From Candidatus Gastranaerophilales bacterium (GTDB lineage Bacteria > Cyanobacteriota > Vampirovibrionia > Gastranaerophilales > Gastranaerophilaceae): a DNA stretch of 64,000 nucleotides. The stretch covers positions 62,001 to 126,000 of the forward strand of contig CALVEM010000004.1 in assembly GCA_944326605.1 (NCBI GenBank), given 5' to 3'. The notes under the pieces were generated by a model. The model ran no database searches. It saw only the letters and a program-made list of their open reading frames with translations, and was not told where the DNA came from. Shown here piece by piece: positions 34,395-42,934 of the stretch. Numbering within the stretch: the stretch's first letter is position 1; each line of letters opens with the position of its first letter. The position numbers and the translations under genes were made by a program.

Positions 34395-34964
34395 TCAGTT
34401 TTCAGCAGTTGCAACATTTACAAGCGCGGGTCTTAAAACCTTGTCACCCATTTTATATCCTTTTTGTAATTCATTAATAATTGTATGTTCGGGTTTATCC
34501 GATGTCGGTGTTTGCATTACGGCATCATGGAAATTCGGATCAAATTCTTTACCTTCTGTTTCAATTGTTTCCAGACCGAGTTTTGTTAAAGCGTCAATAA
34601 CCTGTTTGTGAACCAGATTGAAACTTTCTTTAACTTTTTCACAGTCATCAACGTTTTCCAGTGCTTTTTGTCCTCGTTCAAAGTTGTCAAGAACTTCAAT
34701 CATTTTTTTCAGGGCATTTTCCGTTCCGAATTTTAACAATTCTTCTCGTTCATGTTCCTGTCTTTTGCGGTAATTATCAAAATCAGCTGCAAGCCTTATA
34801 TATTGCTGATTTAATGTATCGTATTTTTGCTGTAATTCACTTTCTTCATTATTACCGTCTTTATTTTCTTCTAATTTTTCATCGGATGAAACTTCTTCTT
34901 TTGCAGCCTGTTCAAGGTCATCAGGGTTTTTAAACGGATTGTTATTATGATGTTTATGTGACAT
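34395..34964 (-). CDS. grpE: Nucleotide exchange factor GrpE
   Basis: 189 residues. Acidic, low-complexity N-terminus (about 1-50), long coiled coil (LQQKYDTLNQQYIRLAADFDNYRKRQEHE) and the beta-domain ending PTSDKPEHTIINELQKGYKMGDKVLRPALVNVA, which is the family signature. Releases ADP from DnaK. First gene of the grpE-dnaJ-propeller-methyltransferase operon. No CIRCE-type inverted repeat (TTAGCACTC) is seen upstream, so heat-shock control by HrcA is not supported from this sequence. Confidence 0.97.
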   Translation of the reverse strand: MSHKHHNNNPFKNPDDLEQAAKEEVSSDEKLEENKDGNNEESELQQKYDTLNQQYIRLAADFDNYRKRQEHEREELLKFGTENALKKMIEVLDNFERGQKALENVDDCEKVKESFNLVHKQVIDALTKLGLETIETEGKEFDPNFHDAVMQTPTSDKPEHTIINELQKGYKMGDKVLRPALVNVATAEN

Positions 34965-35056
34965 ATTTCTACCTCGTAATTTATATTAATATTATAATTT
35001 ATCAATATTAATAAACAACAAAAATTTATTATTTTTTAATAATTCAAACAATAGTT

Positions 35057-35114
35057 TGTCATGCTGAATTTATTTCAGCATCTCAAAAAGATCCTGAAAC
35101 AAGTTCAGGATGAC
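35057..35114. repeat. Dispersed palindromic repeat, full copy
   Basis: TGTCATGCTGAATTTATTTC...TCAGGATGACA, the inverted-pair form of the CTGAACTTGTTTCAG repeat, flanked by GACAAAATTT as in the element at 18179. It lies between grpE and murA. The rest of 34965-35229 is AT-rich with promoter-like TATAAT at about 35191-35196. Confidence 0.75.
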
Positions 35115-35229
35115 AGACGAGACAAAATTTGCTTGAATTTATCTTTACATAATTTAACTTATTTACACCAGTGCAATCTGATTGTATTATTATAATGTAA
35201 GGTAAAGTATATATTTAAAGGTAAGAAAA

Positions 35230-36552
35230 TTGACACAAAAATATTATATAAAAGGCGGTACCCCGTTAAGAGGTGAGGTTTCAATAGGCGGCGCAAAAAA
35301 TTCGGTTTTAAAACTTATGGCTGCTGCACTATTAGCTAAAGGTGAAACAAAAATTCATAACGTTCCGGATTTAACCGACGTTGAAATTATGTTGAATGTA
35401 ATTGCACAATTGGGCGCAAAAACGACTTATAACAAAGCTGAAAAGTCAGTGACGATTGATGCAACAGATTTAACAAGCATTACGGCAAAGTATGAACTTG
35501 TTAGTAAAATGAGAGCTTCATTTATAGTTCTCGGAGCTCTTGTTACAAGATGCAAAGAAGCTATTGTTGCACTTCCGGGCGGCTGCGCAATCGGTGAACG
35601 CCGTGTGGATTTTCATATAAAAGGGCTTGAAGCGCTTGGCGCTAAAATAAAGATTGAAAACGGCTATGTTCATGCAAAGGCGTCAAAGCTTGTCGGCACC
35701 GATATATATCTGGATATTCCGTCGGTAGGCGCTACGGAGAACCTTATGCTTGCATCAATTCTTGCCGAAGGTTCAACAAGAATTCAAAATGCTGCTCAGG
35801 AACCCGAAATTGTTGATCTCGCAAACTTTTTAAATTCTATGGGGGCAGATGTAATAGGCGCCGGAACATCGGAAATTGTTATTAACGGTGTTAAACAGGA
35901 AAAACTTCATCCTATAGAATACACCACAATTCCTGATAGAATTGAAGCGGGAACTTTTATGTCAGCGATTATTGCAACTAAAGGTAAAGCAATTATTAAA
36001 AATGTTTTTCCTGCACATTTGACTTTCTTTACGGATAAACTTCTTAAAATGGGTGCAAATATCAAATTGATTGAACCTAATTCTCTTGAAGTTTCCTGCA
36101 AAAACAGGCTTAATTCAATCAACTTTATAACCCAGCCGTATCCGGGTTTCCCGACTGATTTGCAGTCAATGGCTATGACGCTTTTAACAACTGCAAACGG
36201 TGTCGGAATTATAACCGAAAGCCTTTATGAAAACAGATTCATGCAGGTTCCTGAACTCAGACGTATGGGAGCTGACATTCATCAGGACAGAAATCATGCT
36301 ATAGTCAAAGGTGTAAAAAAACTTACAGGCGCAACTCTTGCAGCCAGTGATTTACGCGCCGGAGCATCACTTGTCGTTGCGGCTTTAATGGCTGAGGGAA
36401 ATTCAACAATCGAAAACTTACATCATATAGATAGAGGATACGAAAATTTTGAAAGTAAGCTAAGATTATTAGGAGGGAAAATAGAGAGAAGAGACGATGA
36501 TATAATTTCTCCTGTTGAACCTAAAGTTAATCTAACGGAGGGCTTACTCTAA
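35230..36552 (+). CDS. murA: UDP-N-acetylglucosamine 1-carboxyvinyltransferase MurA
   Basis: 440 residues. Transfers enolpyruvate from PEP to UDP-GlcNAc, the first committed step of peptidoglycan synthesis. K23 in GGAKNS and the catalytic cysteine C119 in GGCAIGERRVDFH (the fosfomycin target) are present, so the usual fosfomycin-sensitive form is expected. The start is TTG at 35230 with AAAGGTAAG 8 bases upstream. It leads an operon with a repeat protein, ruvC and a metzincin. Confidence 0.97.
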   Translation: MTQKYYIKGGTPLRGEVSIGGAKNSVLKLMAAALLAKGETKIHNVPDLTDVEIMLNVIAQLGAKTTYNKAEKSVTIDATDLTSITAKYELVSKMRASFIVLGALVTRCKEAIVALPGGCAIGERRVDFHIKGLEALGAKIKIENGYVHAKASKLVGTDIYLDIPSVGATENLMLASILAEGSTRIQNAAQEPEIVDLANFLNSMGADVIGAGTSEIVINGVKQEKLHPIEYTTIPDRIEAGTFMSAIIATKGKAIIKNVFPAHLTFFTDKLLKMGANIKLIEPNSLEVSCKNRLNSINFITQPYPGFPTDLQSMAMTLLTTANGVGIITESLYENRFMQVPELRRMGADIHQDRNHAIVKGVKKLTGATLAASDLRAGASLVVAALMAEGNSTIENLHHIDRGYENFESKLRLLGGKIERRDDDIISPVEPKVNLTEGLL

Positions 36553-36896
36553 TGACAGCTGCCTATAAACGCTGGTATGATCATGATCCTTTATTACTTG
36601 AGGTTATTGAGCTTTTGAAGAATTATCAGACCGAATTGAGAGCTCAGGCTGAAATTTTTCTGCAGAAAATTGAAGAAAAAGTTTCAAAAGAAACTATTGA
36701 TAAATTTTATGCAATGGTAAAACCTGTTAATGCAAATAACCGCTGGTATGATAAAGATCCTGTTATATCAAAGACAGTTGAAATTTTGAGAATTGTGCCG
36801 CCGGAAGCCCAGAAAATCTGCGCACAGAATTTTATAAGAACGCTCAAAGAAATGGGCATTGAATACGTAAGTCCGAATAAAACAGATGTTAAATAA
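36552..36896 (+). CDS. Protein with two RWYDxDP repeats, unknown function
   Basis: 114 residues made of two related units: RWYDHDPLLLEVIELLK (about 7-23) and RWYDKDPVISKTVEILR (about 63-79), each followed by helices. No signal or membrane span. It overlaps the murA stop by one base and is followed 18 bases later by ruvC, so it is part of that operon. I do not recognise the family; the internal duplication and operon place suggest a small conserved cytosolic helical protein of this lineage. Confidence 0.7.
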   Translation: MTAAYKRWYDHDPLLLEVIELLKNYQTELRAQAEIFLQKIEEKVSKETIDKFYAMVKPVNANNRWYDKDPVISKTVEILRIVPPEAQKICAQNFIRTLKEMGIEYVSPNKTDVK

Positions 36897-36913
36897 GGAA
36901 TAGATTTATTTCT

Positions 36914-37384
36914 ATGAAAATTTTAGGAATTGATCCCGGGCTTGGAATAGTAGGATATTCAATTATTGAGTGTGGTGATGAAACGCCTGTACTTTTGCAT
37001 TCCGGCTCTATACAGACGCGGAAAGGCGATAGGGAAGCTGCGCGGCTTTTGGAGATTTTTGAGGATATGACCTCAATTGTTGAGAAATATAAGCCTGATT
37101 GTGCGGCAATAGAAAAACTTTTTTTCTTTCGTAACAGAACTACTGTAATGCCTGTTGCACATGCTCGCGGTGTTATTCTTACAGTGCTTGAAAAATACGG
37201 CATTCCGATTTACGAATATACCCCTATGGAGGTTAAGCAGGTTTTAACCGGTTACGGGCGGGCTGATAAAAAAGAGGTTGAACAGATGGTTAAATTGTCG
37301 CTCGGGGTTGATACATTACCAAAACTTGATGATACTGTAGATTCGATAGCTATTGCAATTTGCCACACAAGGTCAAAATTATGA
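36914..37384 (+). CDS. ruvC: Crossover junction endodeoxyribonuclease RuvC
   Basis: 156 residues. Resolves Holliday junctions during recombination with RuvAB. The catalytic acidic residues are D7 (GIDPGLG), the glutamate in CAAIEKLFFFRN, and the aspartates in KLDDTVDSIAIAICH near the C-terminus. FRNRTTVMPVAHARG and YGRADKKEVEQMV are family-typical. Its TGA overlaps the ATG of the next gene (ATGA), indicating coupling. ruvA and ruvB are not nearby. Confidence 0.97.
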   Translation: MKILGIDPGLGIVGYSIIECGDETPVLLHSGSIQTRKGDREAARLLEIFEDMTSIVEKYKPDCAAIEKLFFFRNRTTVMPVAHARGVILTVLEKYGIPIYEYTPMEVKQVLTGYGRADKKEVEQMVKLSLGVDTLPKLDDTVDSIAIAICHTRSKL

Positions 37385-38745
37385 ATTTTATAATAAGGTT
37401 TGTTTTAGCTGTTTTAATTTTGCATATAATTTTATCAGTTTTCAATGATAACGGTAATCAATGGAATAATAGTACGGGCGTTTTGACTTCTTCAATTTCT
37501 GTTGAAGAACAAAAAATTCAGGATACTGTATATAAAGAAGCAAATCAAAAAAAAGAAGAAAAGCAAGACATTGGCGGGCAAGGAAATACTGGTTTTATTC
37601 CGGATGTTAAACCTGATTTAGCAAATATTGATATTAACTATTCCGGAAATTATATAGACAGAGCCCTTAACCGCGGTTATCTGGTACGCTGGAATCCTGA
37701 GACATTCCCGTTGAAAGTTTATATTGAAGACAATCCTGAGCTTCCTGATTATTTTTATAAAGAAGTAAAAAAAGCTTTTAGAGCATGGGAAAAAGCCAGC
37801 GGTAATTATTTTAAATTTATATATATAACTCCTGAAGATTATGCTGATATAAGATGCAAATTCCCCTTAAATTTTGATCGTGAGTTTAACAGTAATGTTA
37901 TGAAAGGCGGTGAAAGCCGTTTTGAAATTTCAGATAAATTGATAAAGTATTCTGAAATAGAATTTGCAGTGTATGATAAGACAAATAAGTATATAAAACG
38001 GAAAAATTTGTATCGGACGGCTATACATGAGATAGGACATTCTCTCGGAATAAGCGGTCACAGTATAAATCCTGAGGATATAATGTATCCTGTTTCAACC
38101 CGCGATAAGATAAGCAAAGGAGATATAAATACTTTAAGGCTTTTATATTCAATAATACCGGATATTTCAAACAGAGAATTTTCGCAGGAAGCAAAAGCAA
38201 AAATGGCAAATGCTGACGATATTCTCGGGGATTATGACAGGAGAATAGCGAGAGAATTAAATTATACAATACAAGATATACAGCATTCATACGGTTCAAA
38301 AAGTAAAATTATCAGAATTGCCGAACTGTATTTTGAACAAAAAAACTATGAGGCTGCCGTAAAAAATTATAACAAAGTTCTTCCTAAAATTTCTGATACA
38401 AAATTAAAGGCTTTGGTTTATTACAAAATAGCATTTTCTTATTACAATATGTCTAAATATGATGAGGCTCTAAATTATGCAAAACAAGCCTATAATCTAA
38501 GTAATAATCCTGATATGTCGCCATTGATAGCAAAAATTTACTATGATACAGGAGATTATGAACAGGCGAAAGATTTTGCAAAATCAATTTTAGGTCGTTA
38601 CCCGAAAACTTATAACATGTATTCAATACTCGGAAAAATTTATGAACAGGAAAACAATATTGATGAATTAAAAATTCTTGCGCAAAAGGCAAAACAATAT
38701 TTTCCGGAGAGACCGCCCATTACTGTTACGTATACATATAAGTAA
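37381..38745 (+). CDS. Metzincin-type zinc protease with TPR repeats
   Basis: 454 residues from the ATG at 37381, which overlaps the ruvC stop (an upstream in-frame ATG at 37360 lies inside ruvC and was rejected). N-terminal membrane anchor or signal (about 2-20). Matrixin-like domain at about 100-255 with HEIGHSLGISGH (216-227) and a Met-turn DIMYP (M235), the HExxHxxGxxH signature with all ligands. At least three tetratricopeptide repeats follow (about 290-430: YFEQKNYEAAVKNYNKVLP, YNMSKYDEALNYAKQAY). Predicted extracytoplasmic peptidase; substrate unknown. The protease-TPR fusion inside a murA-ruvC operon is unusual. Confidence 0.85.
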   Translation: MNFIIRFVLAVLILHIILSVFNDNGNQWNNSTGVLTSSISVEEQKIQDTVYKEANQKKEEKQDIGGQGNTGFIPDVKPDLANIDINYSGNYIDRALNRGYLVRWNPETFPLKVYIEDNPELPDYFYKEVKKAFRAWEKASGNYFKFIYITPEDYADIRCKFPLNFDREFNSNVMKGGESRFEISDKLIKYSEIEFAVYDKTNKYIKRKNLYRTAIHEIGHSLGISGHSINPEDIMYPVSTRDKISKGDINTLRLLYSIIPDISNREFSQEAKAKMANADDILGDYDRRIARELNYTIQDIQHSYGSKSKIIRIAELYFEQKNYEAAVKNYNKVLPKISDTKLKALVYYKIAFSYYNMSKYDEALNYAKQAYNLSNNPDMSPLIAKIYYDTGDYEQAKDFAKSILGRYPKTYNMYSILGKIYEQENNIDELKILAQKAKQYFPERPPITVTYTYK

Positions 38746-38763
38746 TCTCTGTTTTGTTTGTGG

Positions 38764-38769
38764 TATAAT
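38764..38769 (+). promoter_or_regulatory. Extended -10 promoter for a leaderless transcript
   Basis: TGGTATAAT (TG at 38761-38762 region, TATAAT at 38764-38769) lies 6 bases before the ATG at 38776. No -35 of quality is seen and no Shine-Dalgarno can fit. An extended -10 explains initiation without a -35. Confidence 0.55.
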
Positions 38770-38775
38770 AGATCT

Positions 38776-39225
38776 ATGAATATTAATTATACACTTTTGA
38801 GACAAATTTCGGTTTTGAGTATTTTTTTCGGTTTATTGTTGGGGGCAATTACATTAATACCTTACGTCGGAACTTTTTCTTTTATCTTTTTAATTTGTTT
38901 TATGGCACCTCTTGTTATTTGGATACTTGTCAAATACAATTGTTTGTCTTTAACTTCAATTAAAGATAGTGTAATAGTCGGCGCAATAGCCGGTTTTGTA
39001 TCTTATATCGGATTTTCAATACTCTATGTGCCTGTTTCGGTTGTATTGATGAAATTTTTTCATCTTGCAGCGAATTACGGGGTTGGGTTTATGCTGCAAA
39101 ATGCAAGTTTTTTTATTCTGATTGTAGTTTCGATATTTATGGGAGTTCTTGGTGCTACCGTTAATGCTTTTACAGGTTTTTTAACTTTTTATGTAATAGA
39201 TTTTTTAAATTCAGTGAGGAAATAA
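38776..39225 (+). CDS. Four-helix integral membrane protein
   Basis: 149 residues from the ATG at 38776. The longer frame from 38758 would put the -10 box inside the gene and was rejected. Four hydrophobic segments (FFGLLLGAITLIPYVGTFSF; PLVIWILVKY; VIVGAIAGFVSYIGFSI; ILIVVSIFMGVLGATVNAF). Family not recognised with certainty; it resembles small DUF4199-like membrane proteins. mtnA begins 2 bases after its stop, so they share a transcript that seems to be leaderless. Confidence 0.65.
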   Translation: MNINYTLLRQISVLSIFFGLLLGAITLIPYVGTFSFIFLICFMAPLVIWILVKYNCLSLTSIKDSVIVGAIAGFVSYIGFSILYVPVSVVLMKFFHLAANYGVGFMLQNASFFILIVVSIFMGVLGATVNAFTGFLTFYVIDFLNSVRK

Positions 39226-39226
39226 T

Positions 39227-40282
39227 ATGGCAGAATTTCATTCAAAAATAAAAACAATAGAGTGGGTTGATAATTATTCAAAAATGGTTGATCAAACAGT
39301 TTTACCCTATGAGTTTAAGTTTGTTAATATTAAATCCGGTCAGGAAATGTTTGATGCCATAAAAAATATGATAGTCAGAGGAGCTCCGGCAATCGGCGTC
39401 GCCGGCGCGCACGGTGTTGTTTTGTATGCCCAGGAGCTTGCGAAAGAGAATCTTTCACGTGATGAATTTGTTAAAAAACTTCTTGAAAAAGCTGATTATA
39501 TGGCAACATCCCGTCCGACAGCCGTAAATTTGATGTGGGCTGTTGAAAAGCAGAAAGAAGTCATTAAAAATTCCAAATCAGATATAAATGGAATTGTTGA
39601 AGAATTGAAACAAAATGCAATAAAACTCGAAAATGAAGATATCGCAATCAACAAAAAAATCGGTGATTATGGTGCGGAAGTCGTTCCAAAAGGCGCTACA
39701 ATTCTTACTCACTGCAATGCAGGTGCCCTTGCGACAGTAGGTTATGGTACGGCTCTCGGGGTTGTACGTTCTGCTTTTGCAAACGACCCGACAATTCAGG
39801 TGTTTGCAGATGAAACACGTCCGCGCCAGCAGGGTGCAAGAATTACGACATTTGAACTTACAATGGACGGAATTCCGACAACTTTGATAACAGACGGTAT
39901 GTGTTCATATTTTATGAAAAAGAGAATGATTGATATGGTTGTAGTGGGCGCTGACAGAATTGCGGCAAATGGCGATACTGCAAATAAAATCGGTACTTAT
40001 ACGGTTGCGATTGCGGCGAAATTCCATAATATACCGTTTTATGTCGCAGCACCGCTTTCAACAATCGATACATCAATCAAAACCGGTGATGAGATAGTTA
40101 TTGAAGAACGTTCGCATGAGGAAGTTACGCATATAAACGGCAAATTAATATGCGCGCCGGATGTTAATATAATTAATCCTGGTTTTGACGTAACACCGTA
40201 TGAATTGATTACCGGAATTATTACGGAAAAAGGTATTTTAAGACCTGATTATAATAAGTCAATTGCAAAGTTATTTGAATGA
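39227..40282 (+). CDS. mtnA: S-methyl-5-thioribose-1-phosphate isomerase
   Basis: 351 residues. Converts methylthioribose-1-phosphate to methylthioribulose-1-phosphate in methionine salvage. GAPAIGVAGAHG, THCNAGALATVGYGTALG (active cysteine), DETRPRQQGARIT and VGADRIAANGDTANKIGTY (catalytic aspartate) are all present. No other mtn genes lie in this window. In some bacteria MtnA serves an anaerobic salvage route or acts on ribose-1-phosphate analogues, so the pathway end product is not settled. Coupled to the membrane protein upstream. Confidence 0.95.
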   Translation: MAEFHSKIKTIEWVDNYSKMVDQTVLPYEFKFVNIKSGQEMFDAIKNMIVRGAPAIGVAGAHGVVLYAQELAKENLSRDEFVKKLLEKADYMATSRPTAVNLMWAVEKQKEVIKNSKSDINGIVEELKQNAIKLENEDIAINKKIGDYGAEVVPKGATILTHCNAGALATVGYGTALGVVRSAFANDPTIQVFADETRPRQQGARITTFELTMDGIPTTLITDGMCSYFMKKRMIDMVVVGADRIAANGDTANKIGTYTVAIAAKFHNIPFYVAAPLSTIDTSIKTGDEIVIEERSHEEVTHINGKLICAPDVNIINPGFDVTPYELITGIITEKGILRPDYNKSIAKLFE

Positions 40283-40347
40283 TTTTTTATATTAACGCAA
40301 TTTTAATTATAAAAAATACTTTATTCATTTAAGGGGAAAATATAATT

Positions 40348-41196
40348 ATGTTAAAAGTGCGTTCATTTTTGCAATTTTCAAGGATGTTATCAAATAAACC
40401 TGCAAAATATGTAAAAAAACAATTTGATGATATTGCAAAGTATGGTACAACCGGAAAATATCCTAATGTCAGTGATGATATTTTGGAAAAATATACTCCT
40501 TTTCGCAGATTAAGCAAAAAGAAGTGTACCTTGAGCGAACCTGAATATTTTATTAATAAATTTGAGAAAGAAGCAACAAATGAATTGCCTCCGCTCTGGT
40601 CGAAAATGTCTGAAGCGGAAAAGGTTGATTTTATTGTTAAAAACAGATATGAAAGATTAGTTTCAAATAAAATCATGGATGACATAAAGAATTCACGTGT
40701 AGAGAATAGTTTTATTCTGTCAACTGACGGCAAAATAAAATATGCAGGTACGCTAAATTCAAGTACTCATTGTTGTATGCCGCCGGAGCTGACAAAGAAT
40801 TCAATAACAATACATAATCATCCGAAACAATTTGTAGCAAATCGTGTTTGGGATTACAGCGAACTTGATCAGGTCAATAAAAACTCAAGATCGTTTTCTA
40901 TTTCTGATTTGGCATTCGCCGTAGGAAAGAATGAAAGAAAATCATACGTTGTTGATAGCCACGGTACAAAATTTATGTTTATCCCTAAATATGATTATAA
41001 AAAACACGGTGATTTAGATTTTTATGCTTATAGTCTATATGAGGATTTAGCAGATATTCAAAAAAATGCGTTTAACGGAACAAGAAGTATAGAAGAGGCT
41101 TTTAAAATGAATTATTTAAAAGGGATTAAACGTGTTCGCAGCGACGGGCATGAGTTTAAAATTTTGAATTTTTTTGATAATTTTGACAGTTTTTAG
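40348..41196 (+). CDS. Putative JAMM/MPN-like metalloprotease-domain protein
   Basis: 282 residues, function not established. E119 (SRVENSFILSTDGK), then IHNHP (H156, H158) and SFSISDLAFA (S184, D187) give the E...HxHP...SxxD order of JAMM/MPN metal sites. The spacing between HxHP and SxxD is longer than in RadC or Rpn11. The first 100 residues are basic and charged, without a signal. It has its own AAGGGGA ribosome-binding site and no operon partner. Alternatives are a phage-derived or toxin-like protein that has borrowed this fold. Confidence 0.5.
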   Translation: MLKVRSFLQFSRMLSNKPAKYVKKQFDDIAKYGTTGKYPNVSDDILEKYTPFRRLSKKKCTLSEPEYFINKFEKEATNELPPLWSKMSEAEKVDFIVKNRYERLVSNKIMDDIKNSRVENSFILSTDGKIKYAGTLNSSTHCCMPPELTKNSITIHNHPKQFVANRVWDYSELDQVNKNSRSFSISDLAFAVGKNERKSYVVDSHGTKFMFIPKYDYKKHGDLDFYAYSLYEDLADIQKNAFNGTRSIEEAFKMNYLKGIKRVRSDGHEFKILNFFDNFDSF

Positions 41197-41210
41197 ATAT
41201 ATTTAAATTC

Positions 41211-41978
41211 TTAATTTAAAAGCATCTTTGATCGTATTTGCTTTAATTCGGCAATTGTTTTCGGATAATCGCCGTTTGTTAAATCTCCGACTGCCCTGTA
41301 GAGTTTTAAAATAGCCTGTTCTATATTTTTGTGGTTCATTGCCACCATATCGCATGCCATTTCTTCATTTGACAGAGCAAGTCTTGTCATATCCCGAAAA
41401 CCTCCGGCAGCAATTTCTAATGCAAGAGGGTTATCTTTTGCCGCAAGCATTAAAGCCTGTGCAATTACCATAGGCATATGTGAAATCATTGCAGCAGCCT
41501 CATCATGTTGTTTTGCTGTCATAAATACAGGTTTTGCACCTACGTAATTGATAATTTCTGTTAATAAAGCCTGCCCTCTTACCTTCTTGTCCTCTTCTTT
41601 GCCGATAACTACCCATTTGGCTCCATTAAATAAACCTTCAAAAGAATTTTCAAATCCTTTATTTTCCGTTCCCGCCATAGGATGTGACGGAATAAAATTA
41701 TAAGGACGCTCTTTTTTACATACAAATTCTTTCAAACTGCAAACATCCGTAACTGTTGTTTGAGCGGGAAGCACAGTTTCAAGTTCGTCGAGTACTGAAA
41801 GAGTTTTGTTCATTGGAGTGCAGACAAAAACAATATCTCTGTCTTTCAACACATCAAAAGATTTGTAGATATTTTCGCCGTTTTGTGATTGTGATACTGC
41901 AATCACGTCATAATTTTTTTTCAAATCTTTAAATAATGAGCCGCCGATAAGACCTAAACCGATAATTCCTATTTTCAT
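41211..41978 (-). CDS. tyrA: Prephenate dehydrogenase
   Basis: 255 residues. NAD(P)-dependent oxidative decarboxylation in tyrosine synthesis. N-terminal Rossmann GIIGLGLIGGSLFKDLKK, FVCTPMNKTL, DVCSLKEF, then HPMAGTENKGFE and the helical domain (HDEAAAMISHMPMVIAQAL). No chorismate mutase or ACT domain is fused. It stands alone and is convergent with the JAMM-like gene. The product could act on arogenate rather than prephenate, as cyanobacterial TyrA enzymes do. Confidence 0.93.
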   Translation of the reverse strand: MKIGIIGLGLIGGSLFKDLKKNYDVIAVSQSQNGENIYKSFDVLKDRDIVFVCTPMNKTLSVLDELETVLPAQTTVTDVCSLKEFVCKKERPYNFIPSHPMAGTENKGFENSFEGLFNGAKWVVIGKEEDKKVRGQALLTEIINYVGAKPVFMTAKQHDEAAAMISHMPMVIAQALMLAAKDNPLALEIAAGGFRDMTRLALSNEEMACDMVAMNHKNIEQAILKLYRAVGDLTNGDYPKTIAELKQIRSKMLLN

Positions 41979-42048
41979 AAGTTCATTATAACATTAAATT
42001 GATTTTTTTGTTGTATTAAGATATATTGTTGTAGTTGGGAAGATTTGG

Positions 42049-42933
42049 ATGAAAAGACAGACAAAAGGTATAATTAACGGTGCAATAGCATCTGCAAGCT
42101 ACGGAACTAACCCATTATTTGCTTTGCCGCTTTTTGCAAGCGGGGTAGGTGTTAATTCGGTTTTATTTTACAGGTATGCAATTGCTGTCATAATTTACGG
42201 CATCTGGCTAAAATTTGTAAAAAAGTTATCTTTGCATATTACACTTAAAGAGTTTTTCCCGCTTTTTATTATGGGGTTGTTTTTTTCATTATCGTCACTG
42301 ACATTGTTTGAAGCTTTCAAATATATAGAAGCCGGAATTGCCTGTACGCTTCTTTTTATTTATCCTGTTCTGGTTGCAATAATTATGTCTTTATTTTTTA
42401 AAGAAAAAATGACTAAAACGGTTATTGTTTCCATATTATTGACATTTACGGGAATTGTTCTGTTGTACCACGGCAAATCAGGTGCAAGTCTGAATATATA
42501 TGGCGTCACTGTTGTTTTTATGTCGGCGCTTTTGTATGCTTTGTATATTGTCGGAGTAAAAAATATTAAAACAATAAAACACATGAACGGTCTTAAGATG
42601 AGTTTTTATGTCATGTTCTTTGGATTATTGGTTTATATAGTAAATTTAAAATTTTGTACAGAACTGCAAATACTGGATAAACCTTTACTTTGGATGTATG
42701 TAACAGGATTAGCGATGCTGCCGACTATCATTTCAATTGAAACAATAAATATTGCGATTAAACTTATCGGATCTACCAAAACTGCGATTTTAGGCGCTCT
42801 GGAGCCTTTGACCGCAATATTTTTCGGAATTTTGTTTTTCAACGAACATTTAACGCTGAGAATTTCAATAGGGGTTTTACTGGTTCTTTTCGGAGTATTC
42901 CTCGCTGTTACAAGAAAACCTGTAAAAAATTAA
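42049..42933 (+). CDS. DMT-superfamily (EamA-type) transporter
   Basis: 294 residues, ten predicted membrane helices in two five-helix EamA halves (about 5-135 and 150-285). ASYGTNPLFALPLFASG near the N-terminus and IGSTKTAILGALEPLTAIFFGILFFNEHLTL near the C-terminus are typical. Probably exports a metabolite such as an amino acid; the substrate cannot be predicted. Single gene, ending 1 base from the convergent rarA stop. Confidence 0.9.
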   Translation: MKRQTKGIINGAIASASYGTNPLFALPLFASGVGVNSVLFYRYAIAVIIYGIWLKFVKKLSLHITLKEFFPLFIMGLFFSLSSLTLFEAFKYIEAGIACTLLFIYPVLVAIIMSLFFKEKMTKTVIVSILLTFTGIVLLYHGKSGASLNIYGVTVVFMSALLYALYIVGVKNIKTIKHMNGLKMSFYVMFFGLLVYIVNLKFCTELQILDKPLLWMYVTGLAMLPTIISIETINIAIKLIGSTKTAILGALEPLTAIFFGILFFNEHLTLRISIGVLLVLFGVFLAVTRKPVKN

Positions 42934-42934
42934 T

